Shown piece after piece: positions 26,621-34,359 of a stretch of DNA of 64,000 nt; the first letter of the stretch is position 1; the number at the start of each line of letters is the position of its first letter. Both the position numbers and the translations under genes were made by a program. The DNA comes from Erwinia sp. E602 (GTDB taxonomy: Bacteria > Pseudomonadota > Gammaproteobacteria > Enterobacterales > Enterobacteriaceae). The stretch covers positions 868,001 through 932,000 of the forward strand of contig NZ_CP046582.1 of NCBI RefSeq assembly GCF_018141005.1, written 5' to 3'. The notes under the pieces were generated by a model. The model searched no databases. It was not told the origin of the DNA and was given only the letters and a program-made list of their open reading frames with translations.

Positions 26621-27625
26621 TCAGGCGGGCGGTGCGCTGACCGAGTGACGGCGAACCAGCGTCGGGCTGAACAGGTTGGTGACCTCCGGCAGAGCCTGGC
26701 CGCTGGCTAAGGCCAGCGCCAGCGCGGCGGCCTGCTGTGCCATGGTGACGATCGGGTAACGCACGGTGGTCAGGCGCGGGCGAACGTAGCGCGAGACCAG
26801 CACATCATCAAAGCCGATCAGCGACATCTGCTCCGGCACCTGCACGCCGTTATCACTCAGTACCGCCAGCGCGCCGGCGGCCATTGAGTCGTTGTAGCAG
26901 GTGACGGCGGTAAAGTTTTTACCCTGACCGAGCAGTTCGGTCATCGCCAGCTCACCGCCGACCTCATCCGGTTCTCCCCAGGCGACCAGCCGGTCGTTGA
27001 CCGCGATCCCGTGCTCTTTCAGGGCGTCGTAGTAACCCTGCAGACGATCGGTGGCATCGGAGATTGAGTGGGTCGAGCAGATAAAGGCAATATTTTCATG
27101 ACCCTGCTGAATCAGATGGCGGGTCGCCAGCCAGGAACCGTAACGGTCATCCAGCGCGATACAGCGTGGCTCAAACCCCGGCACTATCCGGTTCAGCAGC
27201 ACCATACCCGGGATCTGTTTCATCAGCGGGATCAGCTCGCTGTCCGGCACCTTTTTCGCATGAACCACCAGCGCCGCGCAGCGGTGGCGGATCAGCTGCT
27301 CAATCGCCTGGCGCTCTTTCTGCTCGTCATGATAACCGTTACCAATCAACAGAAAATTGCCGGTCTGCCAGGCAATCTCGTCCACCGATTTAACCATCGC
27401 GCCAAAAAACGGATCGGATACGTCGCCGACCACCAGCCCGATGGTCTCCGTCGACTGCTGGGCCAGCGCGCGCGCGTTGGCGTTGGGGTGATAATGAAGC
27501 GACTCCATCGCCTCTGTTACGGCCAGGCGTGAACTTTCGCTCGCCTTGGGCGAGTGATTGATCACCCTTGATACGGTCGCGACCGATACGCCCGCGAGCC
27601 TGGCAACATCCTTTATGGTAGCCAT
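26621..27625 (-). CDS. galR: Galactose operon repressor GalR
   Basis: 334 residues, LacI family. Helix-turn-helix and hinge at 1-60 (MATIKDVARLAGVSVATVSR, hinge NARALAQQSTETIG), then a periplasmic-binding-like core (about 62-330) for galactose. Matches E. coli GalR in sequence and in its neighbourhood (lysA before, Omr sRNA and aas after). In E. coli GalR controls gal, galP and mgl genes. A matching operator sits in front of this gene, indicating autorepression. Confidence 0.95.
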   Translation of the reverse strand: MATIKDVARLAGVSVATVSRVINHSPKASESSRLAVTEAMESLHYHPNANARALAQQSTETIGLVVGDVSDPFFGAMVKSVDEIAWQTGNFLLIGNGYHDEQKERQAIEQLIRHRCAALVVHAKKVPDSELIPLMKQIPGMVLLNRIVPGFEPRCIALDDRYGSWLATRHLIQQGHENIAFICSTHSISDATDRLQGYYDALKEHGIAVNDRLVAWGEPDEVGGELAMTELLGQGKNFTAVTCYNDSMAAGALAVLSDNGVQVPEQMSLIGFDDVLVSRYVRPRLTTVRYPIVTMAQQAAALALALASGQALPEVTNLFSPTLVRRHSVSAPPA

Positions 27626-27643
27626 AGGGTTTACTGCCTTACT

Positions 27644-27659
27644 GGGTAAGCGTTTACAC
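27644..27659 (-). promoter_or_regulatory. GalR/GalS-type operator upstream of galR
   Basis: Minus-strand reading GTGTAAACGCTTACCC matches the gal operator form GTGTAANCGNTTNCAC at nearly every position. It is 18 bp before the galR start codon. Confidence 0.75.
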
Positions 27660-27830
27660 AGGCTTCAGTGTTGCGGAAAGCGCCAGCGACTGCAAGCGGT
27701 CAGAATGCTGCGGCTATCGCAAAGCCGATGATTTCTCAGGTAGCAACGCCGTCCCGCCGCCACTCGCCCGCCGTTCAGGAAACATGCTATTCTCCCTTTC
27801 CAGAAATCATCACGCAGCCGGATCCCGTCA

Positions 27831-30104
27831 ATGACCGTTAAAAAATTCCCGCATCTTGCCCACTGGGGCGCGTTTACCGCCGTAACAGAGCAGGGCAGGC
27901 TGCTGCGCTGCGAGCCGTTTTTCGCCGATCGGGATCCGTCGCCGATGCTGAAAAGCATTCCGGAACTGGTCTATTCCGACAAACGCATCCGTCAGCCGAT
28001 GGTGCGCCGGTCATGGCTCAGGGCGCGTGAGAACAGCGATCGTTCGCTGCGCGGGCGGGAAGATTTTGTCGCGGTAGACTGGGAAACCGCGCTGGACCTG
28101 GTGGCCGATGAAAACCGCCGGGTGCGCGATCGCTACGGCGCGAGCGGTATTTTTGACGGCTCTTACGGCTGGTCATCGGCGGGAAGGGTGCACCACGCGC
28201 GAACCCTGGTACGGCGCTTCTACAACCAGGGCGGCGGCGCCATCGACCAGCAGGGCAACTACAGCTGGGGCGCCGCGCAGTTCTTCCTGCCTTACGTCAT
28301 CGGCACCTTTGCGCCGCTCACCGGCCGGGTCACCGACTGGCCGAGCGTGGTGCAGCACTGCGATATTTTTATCGCCTTTGGCGGGCTGGCGCTGAAAAAC
28401 GGCCAGGTGGCCTCCGGCGGTGCGGCGGAGCACAGCCTGAAGCCGGCGCTGCTGCAGCTGGCCGCCAAAGGCACACCGGTGGTTAATATCAGCCCGATGC
28501 GCGACGACTGTCCGGAGTTTGTTAACGCCGAGTGGATCCCGATCCGGCCTAACACCGACGTGGCGCTGATGCTGGCGCTGGGCTTTGAGATTGAACGGCG
28601 GGGAGCGGTGGACAGCGGCTTCCTGCAGTCGCACTGCGTCGGCTGGCCGCAGCTGCGCGCCTATCTGCTGGGTGAAAGCGATGGCCAGCCGAAAACGCCG
28701 CAGTGGGCCAGTGAGATCACCGGCATTCCTGCTGCCCGCATCAGCCTGCTGGCGCAGCAGCTGTGCGGCCAGCGCAGCTTTATCACCTGCTCCTATTCGG
28801 TTCAGCGCGCCCATCGCGGCGAACAGCCGTACTGGATGATGATCGCGCTCTCCTCGATGCTCGGTCAGCCCGGCCTGCCCGGCGGCGGGTTCTCGTTTGG
28901 TCACGGCTCGATGAACAGCGTCGGCAATCCGCGTACTGAAGGGCCTTCACCGCTGATGTCAACCGGGGTGAACCCGATCGCCAGCCAGGCGATCCCGGTG
29001 GCGCGCATTGCCGATATGCTGCTGCATCCGGGCACGCCCTACACCTTCCAGGGCGAAACGCACACCTATCCGGAGATCCACCTGGTGCACTGGGCGGGCG
29101 GCAACCCGTTCCACCATCATCAGCAGCTCAACCGTCTGGTAGAGGGCTGGCAGCGGCCGGACACGGTGATCGTGCAGGATATCGTCTGGACGCCGGCGGC
29201 ACAGATGGCGGATATCGTGCTGCCGGTGACGACGACGCTGGAACGTAACGATATTGGCGGCTCGTCAAAGGACCGCTTTGTGCTGGCGATGCATCAGGCG
29301 ATTAAGCCGCAGCATCAGGCGCGTCACGACTTTGATATTTTCGCCGATCTGGCCGAGCGCCTCGGCTACCGGGAGACCTTCACCGAAAACCGCAGCGAAA
29401 TGGGGTGGATCCAACACCTCTACCAGCAGTGCGCGCTGGCGCACCGCGGCAAGGGCATCGACTTCCCGGACTTTGACACCTTCTGGCAGCAGGGGCACGT
29501 GGAGATCCCGCCGTCGGAGAAAGACTGGGTGTTTATGCAGGAGTTCCGCCATGATCCGGTGGCCCATCCGATCAAGACCGCCAGCGGCAGGATTGAGCTC
29601 TACAGTGACACCATCGCCGGCTATCAGCTGGAGGATTTTGCGCCGCACCCGCAGTGGCAGCCGCCGCGTGAATGGCTGGGGGCCGACGCCAGCCAGCGCT
29701 TCCCGCTGCATATGATTTCGATCCAGCCTGCCGATCGCCTGCACAGCCAGATGGACGCTACGCCGTCGGTGCAGGCCAATAAAACCGCCGGACGTGAAAC
29801 GCTGTGGATGCATCCGCTGGATGCTGCCGCCCGCGGAATTGTTGACGGTGAGGTGATTGAGGTCAGTAACGATCGCGGACGTATGCAGGCCGGCGTTCGC
29901 ATCACCGACGGCGTCAGCCAGAGCGTGGTGCTGATTGCCACCGGCGCCTGGTTCGATCCCGGCTTTGGTAAAGCGTGGCAGCCCTATGACCGTGCCGGTA
30001 ATCCGAACGTATTAACGCTGGATATCGGTACTTCATCGCTGACGCAGGGGCCGAACGCGATGAGCTGTCTGGTCGAAATTAAAAAGGCGGAAGGCGGTCT
30101 GTAA
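27831..30104 (+). CDS. BisC-like molybdopterin S-/N-oxide reductase
   Basis: 757 residues, DMSO-reductase superfamily, BisC/TorZ branch. Begins with AHWGAFTAV like BisC (AHWGPMLV) and has no Tat signal and no N-terminal 4Fe-4S cysteine motif, so it should be cytoplasmic. The molybdenum ligand is likely Ser145 in GNYSWGAAQ, aligned with the serine of BisC/DmsA/TorA. Other family motifs: FDGSYGWSSAGRVHH, WAGGNPFHHHQQLNRL, DIVLPVTTTLERNDIGG, and the C-terminal dinucleotide-binding domain (VQANKTAGRETLWMHPLDA). E. coli BisC reduces biotin sulfoxide and methionine sulfoxide; BisC itself or a close paralogue are both possible. Single gene, no subunits nearby. Confidence 0.82.
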   Translation: MTVKKFPHLAHWGAFTAVTEQGRLLRCEPFFADRDPSPMLKSIPELVYSDKRIRQPMVRRSWLRARENSDRSLRGREDFVAVDWETALDLVADENRRVRDRYGASGIFDGSYGWSSAGRVHHARTLVRRFYNQGGGAIDQQGNYSWGAAQFFLPYVIGTFAPLTGRVTDWPSVVQHCDIFIAFGGLALKNGQVASGGAAEHSLKPALLQLAAKGTPVVNISPMRDDCPEFVNAEWIPIRPNTDVALMLALGFEIERRGAVDSGFLQSHCVGWPQLRAYLLGESDGQPKTPQWASEITGIPAARISLLAQQLCGQRSFITCSYSVQRAHRGEQPYWMMIALSSMLGQPGLPGGGFSFGHGSMNSVGNPRTEGPSPLMSTGVNPIASQAIPVARIADMLLHPGTPYTFQGETHTYPEIHLVHWAGGNPFHHHQQLNRLVEGWQRPDTVIVQDIVWTPAAQMADIVLPVTTTLERNDIGGSSKDRFVLAMHQAIKPQHQARHDFDIFADLAERLGYRETFTENRSEMGWIQHLYQQCALAHRGKGIDFPDFDTFWQQGHVEIPPSEKDWVFMQEFRHDPVAHPIKTASGRIELYSDTIAGYQLEDFAPHPQWQPPREWLGADASQRFPLHMISIQPADRLHSQMDATPSVQANKTAGRETLWMHPLDAAARGIVDGEVIEVSNDRGRMQAGVRITDGVSQSVVLIATGAWFDPGFGKAWQPYDRAGNPNVLTLDIGTSSLTQGPNAMSCLVEIKKAEGGL

Positions 30105-30153
30105 CCCACACCAGGTGTCCTGCGGATGGCCGGATGGGGGAAATGTGCCCGAA

Positions 30154-30618
30154 TCAGGCCGCCAGCAGGGCGGTTTTGGCAAACCAGGCCATGATGCCAA
30201 GGATGGCCGGCGCGAGCAGCGTCCAGGTGATGCGGCTATTCAGGGCGTCAAAGCGATCGTTGGTGCGGATCTCTGCGTCGGCGAAGGCTTTGCCCACCTC
30301 GGTTCTGAACAGATCGAAGGTGCCTTTGAACTCATGCAGCTCGGTTTTTACCTGCTTCATATCGGTTTTAAGCGCCAGAACATCCACTTTTAACTCCAGA
30401 ACATCCACTTTCAGAACGCGCACATCCTCTTTAAGCTCCTTCACGTCTTGTTTTAAATGATGAACATCAGTTTTCAGTACCTGAACATCCAGTTTTACCT
30501 CATGTAGCTCACTCCGGGTGGCAAAATGTTCAGAGCGGGTCATCATGACCGCCTGATCGATTTTAATCACCCCGATGTCATGCTGCATCTGCCCAAACTG
30601 TTCGGCAAAATTAGCCAT
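30154..30618 (-). CDS. Membrane-anchored coiled-coil protein, unknown function
   Basis: 154 residues from the ATG at 30618, chosen for its GGGAG ribosome site; an upstream ATG at 30699 would add 27 unlike residues. Residues 44-99 are eight consecutive 7-residue units (pattern VxxLKxD: VLKTDVHHLKQDVKELKED and onward), a textbook long coiled coil. A C-terminal hydrophobic anchor follows at about 132-152 (WTLLAPAILGIMAWFA). The DNA under the heptads is itself an imperfect 21-bp repeat. It resembles small tail-anchored coiled-coil proteins sometimes labelled DUF1640-like; no function is offered. Convergent with the molybdoenzyme gene. Confidence 0.72.
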   Translation of the reverse strand: MANFAEQFGQMQHDIGVIKIDQAVMMTRSEHFATRSELHEVKLDVQVLKTDVHHLKQDVKELKEDVRVLKVDVLELKVDVLALKTDMKQVKTELHEFKGTFDLFRTEVGKAFADAEIRTNDRFDALNSRITWTLLAPAILGIMAWFAKTALLAA

Positions 30619-30929
30619 ATGCTGCTCCCTGCTACGGGCCTGCGGCCCCAATCGTTGATGTTGAAAAGAAGCGACAGTTTTTTCTTTAACCGCACCCATT
30701 GCCTGACATCCCTTTTTTGGGTGGTGGCGGGCCGCCGCTTTGCTTCTTCAGCCCGCTCTCTATTGAGTCATAAATCCCCTGTTCACACAATGAACAGGTC
30801 GATATTTGCCCACTTTTCCGCCGATGAAAACCACGTTTAATCAAATCCGGAAGCCGCTACGAAGAATTTTGTCAGGTGTGAGGAAGGGTGAGCAAAAGAT
30901 TGCGAAAAGCCCTACAAATCACATAGCTG

Positions 30930-30994
30930 GTTACACTTTGCGGTTAACTGTTGCGATTCGCGTATAGCGCCGGAATGCGGCAGATTGCTACAGT
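30930..30994 (+). promoter_or_regulatory. Promoter region of the Omr-type sRNA
   Basis: A -10 hexamer TACAGT at 30989-30994 is 6 nt before the expected RNA start. GTTACACTTTGCGGTTAAC at 30930-30948 resembles OmpR half-sites (GTTAC-type). E. coli omrA/omrB are OmpR-activated; the OmpR assignment here rests on that and on weak similarity. Confidence 0.5.
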
Positions 30995-31000
30995 TCAAGT

Positions 31001-31080
31001 CCCAGAGGTATTGATGGGTGAACATCAAAAGTATTATCGCTTTTTTTCACCAACCTGCGCAGATGCGCAGGTTTTTTTTG
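31001..31080 (+). ncRNA. omrA: OmrA/OmrB-family small RNA
   Basis: The 5' end CCCAGAGGTATTGAT is the conserved seed of E. coli OmrA and OmrB, and the 3' end is the same terminator (CACCAACCTGCGC, AGAT, GCGCAGG, eight T). The middle part (about 31016-31050) is different, as it also is between OmrA and OmrB. Location is the same as in E. coli (between galR and aas). These Hfq-dependent RNAs repress outer-membrane protein mRNAs (ompT, cirA, fecA, fepA), csgD and ompR-envZ. E. coli has two tandem copies; only one is seen here, so the A/B label is arbitrary. Confidence 0.9.
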
Positions 31081-31180
31081 CCCGCCATAAACACGATCTG
31101 AAACACTGTTCCCCTGTCATCCTTCACGCGATTTTTGTATAAATGCCAGAAACTTATCAGGCATCTGCAATGGAACAAAC

Positions 31181-32896
31181 ATGCCCCCGCTAAAAAAAAT
31201 GCCGACGCGTTCACAGCCCGCTCCCACCTTTAACCCGGTTCGTTTTCGCTGGGTTTGCTGTGGGGTGATGGCCTGCCTGGTCTTCCTGCTGGCGCGGGTG
31301 GCCGATCTGCAGTTAATCAATCATCCCATGCTGGAAAAGCAGGCCGATGAACGTTCGCTGCGCACGGTGACGCTGCCGACCAACCGGGGAACCTTGCTGG
31401 ATCGCAACGGCGAAGCGCTGGCGCTGAGCGTGCCTTCACGCGATATTATTGCCGATCCGCAGCGGGTGCTGGAGGCGCATCCGGATTTCACCAACGCCAA
31501 ATGGCAGTATCTGGCGAATGCGCTGGAGCAGCGGCCGGAGCAGCTGGCGGCTCAGATCAACGCTAACCCACAGCGGCGCTTCCTTTATCTGGGGCGCAAG
31601 ATTGAACTGGGCATCGCCAAAGATATTGCCAAACTGCATCTGGCCGGTATCAGCACCCGCTATGACGACAGCCGTTTTTACCCGATGAGCGAGGCCACCG
31701 CGCCGCTGCTGGGGATCGTCGGGGCGGATAACAGCGGCCTGACCGGGCTGGAAAAAGGCTTTGATAAGCTACTGCAGGGGACGCCAGGCGTGGAGAAGTA
31801 TCGTCAGGATGCCAGTGGCAACATCATCGCCATGATCGACTACGAGCCACCGCGCCAGCCGCCAACGGTGCAGCTGAGTATTGATAAGTTCGACCAGTTT
31901 ACGATGTACAGCAAGCTGCGCGATGGGGTACTGCTGAACAAGGCGGATTCCGGTGCGGCGGTGCTGATCAAGATCGACACCGGCGAAATCCTCGGTATGG
32001 CCTCCTATCCCTCCTTCAACCCGAACAACTTCGCCGACGTTGCGCCGAACCAGATGCGCAACGCGGCGATTAACGACAGCTATGAACCCGGTTCCACGGT
32101 AAAACCGCTGGTGGTTATGGAGGGGCTGGCGCGCAAGCTGGTGCGGCCGGACTCGGTGCTGGACACCACGCCTTACCGGGTTAACGGCCATCTGATCCGC
32201 GACGTTGGTCACTGGCCGCGGCTGACCATGACCGGCATTCTGCAAAAATCCAGCGACATCGGCGTGTCGCATATCGCGCTGGCGATGCCGGCGCAGGTGC
32301 TGGTGGACACCTATCAGTCGTTTGGCCTGGGCAAACCTACCGGACTGGGGCTGACCGGTGAAAGCGTCGGCTACTTCCCGGCGCATCGCCAGCGCTGGGC
32401 GGATATCGAGCGTGCCACCTTCTCCTTTGGTTACGGCCTGCGGGTCACGCCGCTGCAGATCGCCCGCGAGTACGCCACGCTGGGTTCATTTGGCATTTAT
32501 CGTCCGCTGTCGATTACCAAAGTCAGCCCGCCGGTGCTCGGCCAGCGGGTGGCCGACGAGCAGACGGTGCGTGAAGTGGTGCATATGATGGAGAGTGATG
32601 CCCTGCCCGGCGGCAGCGGCGTGCGCGCCGCCGTTCCCGGCTACCGGCTGGCGATCAAGACCGGCACTGCCGAAAAAATGGGTGACAGCGGCAAATACGA
32701 CGGGGGGTACATTAACTATACCGCCGGCGTGGCCCCGGCCAGTAATCCGCAGGTGGCGCTGGTGATTATGATTAACCACCCAACCGCGGGCGATCACTTT
32801 GGCGGATCGGTGGCGTCACCGGTGTTTGGTAACATCATCGGGCCGGTACTGAAACATATGAATATTCCACCGGATGCCATCTACACCCACGGCTAA
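31181..32896 (+). CDS. FtsI-like class B penicillin-binding protein (PBP3 paralogue)
   Basis: 571 residues. N-terminal cytoplasmic tail and one membrane helix (about 24-42), FtsI-type pedestal domain (LPTNRGTLLDRNGEALALSV), transpeptidase domain about 255-560. Active-site motifs: S305-TVK, S357-SD (E. coli FtsI has SSN), K493-TG. Strong FtsI identity in WADIERATFSFGYGL and LPGGSGV. Septal peptidoglycan cross-linking is the expected activity. The main ftsI should lie in the dcw cluster, so this is probably a second copy comparable to Salmonella PBP3sal, which works in acidic conditions. No ribosome site is obvious, so the start is less certain than the family. Confidence 0.85.
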   Translation: MPPLKKMPTRSQPAPTFNPVRFRWVCCGVMACLVFLLARVADLQLINHPMLEKQADERSLRTVTLPTNRGTLLDRNGEALALSVPSRDIIADPQRVLEAHPDFTNAKWQYLANALEQRPEQLAAQINANPQRRFLYLGRKIELGIAKDIAKLHLAGISTRYDDSRFYPMSEATAPLLGIVGADNSGLTGLEKGFDKLLQGTPGVEKYRQDASGNIIAMIDYEPPRQPPTVQLSIDKFDQFTMYSKLRDGVLLNKADSGAAVLIKIDTGEILGMASYPSFNPNNFADVAPNQMRNAAINDSYEPGSTVKPLVVMEGLARKLVRPDSVLDTTPYRVNGHLIRDVGHWPRLTMTGILQKSSDIGVSHIALAMPAQVLVDTYQSFGLGKPTGLGLTGESVGYFPAHRQRWADIERATFSFGYGLRVTPLQIAREYATLGSFGIYRPLSITKVSPPVLGQRVADEQTVREVVHMMESDALPGGSGVRAAVPGYRLAIKTGTAEKMGDSGKYDGGYINYTAGVAPASNPQVALVIMINHPTAGDHFGGSVASPVFGNIIGPVLKHMNIPPDAIYTHG

Positions 32897-33151
32897 GCCG
32901 GTTACCCCCTGGCCGCTGCCTCGCCGTGATTTATGCGGCGCCGCAGCGGCCACCCCGCATCTCTTTCAGCCGGTAAACACCGTCACAATTGCGATCGATA
33001 CGCTTACCTTCTCCTTTCAGCAGCAATAACGTGTTCAGGTTACGCTGGTCATCCGTCGGAGCTCAGCCTGTTCGGCACGTACCGCCGCTATTTTGTAGCC
33101 TTTCGACACTATCTTTAGCAGAAACTTAACACCTTCGAATTACAGGTTCTC

Positions 33152-33189
33152 TATAATGACGTCCCTAAATGAGAATGATCACTCACATT
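33152..33189 (+). promoter_or_regulatory. Promoter and palindromic operator of the first RND operon
   Basis: Consensus -10 TATAAT at 33152-33157 with only a weak -35. A 22-bp imperfect palindrome centred on TGATCA occupies 33168-33189 (outer arms AATG and CATT; 18 of 22 positions symmetric), right over the expected transcript start and 34 bp before the gene. This looks like a repressor site. It has some likeness to Fur and TetR-family operators, but no regulator gene is adjacent. Confidence 0.55.
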
Positions 33190-33222
33190 ATTAATCAAAT
33201 CACATCTAAAAGAGAATTCACC

Positions 33223-34350
33223 ATGCGCTTAAGGATCTCTGCCGCGAGTCTGGCTCTGCTGCTGGCCGCCTGCGACCAGACGGCAGCCCCGGTTGCCAGC
33301 AATAAGCCCGTTGATGTCGGGGTGGTCACGCTGTCCGCTGAAACGGTCACCCTGTTAAGCCAGTTACCCGGCCGTACCACCGCGGTCAGAACCGCAGAGG
33401 TCCGTCCGCAGGTCAGCGGCATTATTCTGAAGCGTCTGTTTAAAGAGGGCAGTGAGGTCAAAGCGGGCGATCCGCTCTATCTGATCGATCCGGCAACGTA
33501 TCAGGCGGCGTACGATAAAGCGCAGGCCACGCTGAGTAATGCGCAGACGCTGGCCAACCGCTACAAGCCGCTCGCCGCCGCGCATGCGGTCAGCCAGCAA
33601 ACCTACGAGGATGCGGCGGCCAGTGCCAAAGAGGCGAAGGCCGATCTGGAAAGCGCCCGCGTTAACCTCAGCTACACCCACGTCTATGCGCCGATTACCG
33701 GGCATATCGGTCGCTCGCTCTCCACCGAGGGGGCGCTGGTGACCAGCGGCCAGAGCAGTTACCTCACCACCATCCAGCAGCTGGACCCGATCTACGTTGA
33801 CGTCAGCGAATCCTCGCAGGCGTTGCTGCGCCAGCGGCGCGCGCTGGCCGACGGCAAGTTGCAGGCGGTGGGTAACAACGCCGCGGCGGTAAAACTGACG
33901 CTGGAAGATGGTTCCGCCTACGACGAACCGGGGCAGCTGGAATTTTCGGAAGTCACCGTCGATGAAAGTACCGGCAGCGTGACCATGCGCGCGCGCTTTC
34001 CTAACCCGAAACGTCTGCTGCTGCCCGGCATGTTTGTGCACGCCAGCTTCCCGCAGGGGATAGCGGAGCAGGGGATCCTCGCCCCGCAGGAGGCGATCAT
34101 GCACGACAACAAAGGGCGGCCCTATGTCTACGTGGTGCAGGCTGATAACCGCATCGCGCAGCAGACGATAACCACCGGTGAGATGCAGCACGGTAAATGG
34201 CTGGTGGAGAGCGGGCTGAAGGCCGGTGACCGGGTGGTGGTGGATGGCCTGCAAAACCTGCACGTCGGCAGCCAGGTAAACCCCAGCGAGCATCAGATCA
34301 AAGCCACGCCGCAGGCCAACTTAACCACCGCCGATCCCTCCGCGCAGTAA
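33223..34350 (+). CDS. RND efflux periplasmic adaptor (AcrA/MexA family lipoprotein)
   Basis: 375 residues from the ATG at 33223. Lipoprotein signal with lipobox LAAC (Cys19; then Asp, an inner-membrane retention residue). Barrel-sandwich halves VRPQVSGIILKRLFKEGSEVKAG and YTHVYAPITGHIGRS flank a helical hairpin (about 100-150). Bridges the RND pump to the outer-membrane factor. The next gene begins 9 nt on. An upstream in-frame ATG at 33169 lies inside the operator palindrome and is unlikely. Confidence 0.9.
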   Translation: MRLRISAASLALLLAACDQTAAPVASNKPVDVGVVTLSAETVTLLSQLPGRTTAVRTAEVRPQVSGIILKRLFKEGSEVKAGDPLYLIDPATYQAAYDKAQATLSNAQTLANRYKPLAAAHAVSQQTYEDAAASAKEAKADLESARVNLSYTHVYAPITGHIGRSLSTEGALVTSGQSSYLTTIQQLDPIYVDVSESSQALLRQRRALADGKLQAVGNNAAAVKLTLEDGSAYDEPGQLEFSEVTVDESTGSVTMRARFPNPKRLLLPGMFVHASFPQGIAEQGILAPQEAIMHDNKGRPYVYVVQADNRIAQQTITTGEMQHGKWLVESGLKAGDRVVVDGLQNLHVGSQVNPSEHQIKATPQANLTTADPSAQ

Positions 34351-34359
34351 GGAAATCTG

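Noticed and set aside
30951..31142. 63-codon open frame over the Omr locus
   Set aside because: It crosses the sRNA and its terminator; the composition and lack of ribosome site favour the RNA.
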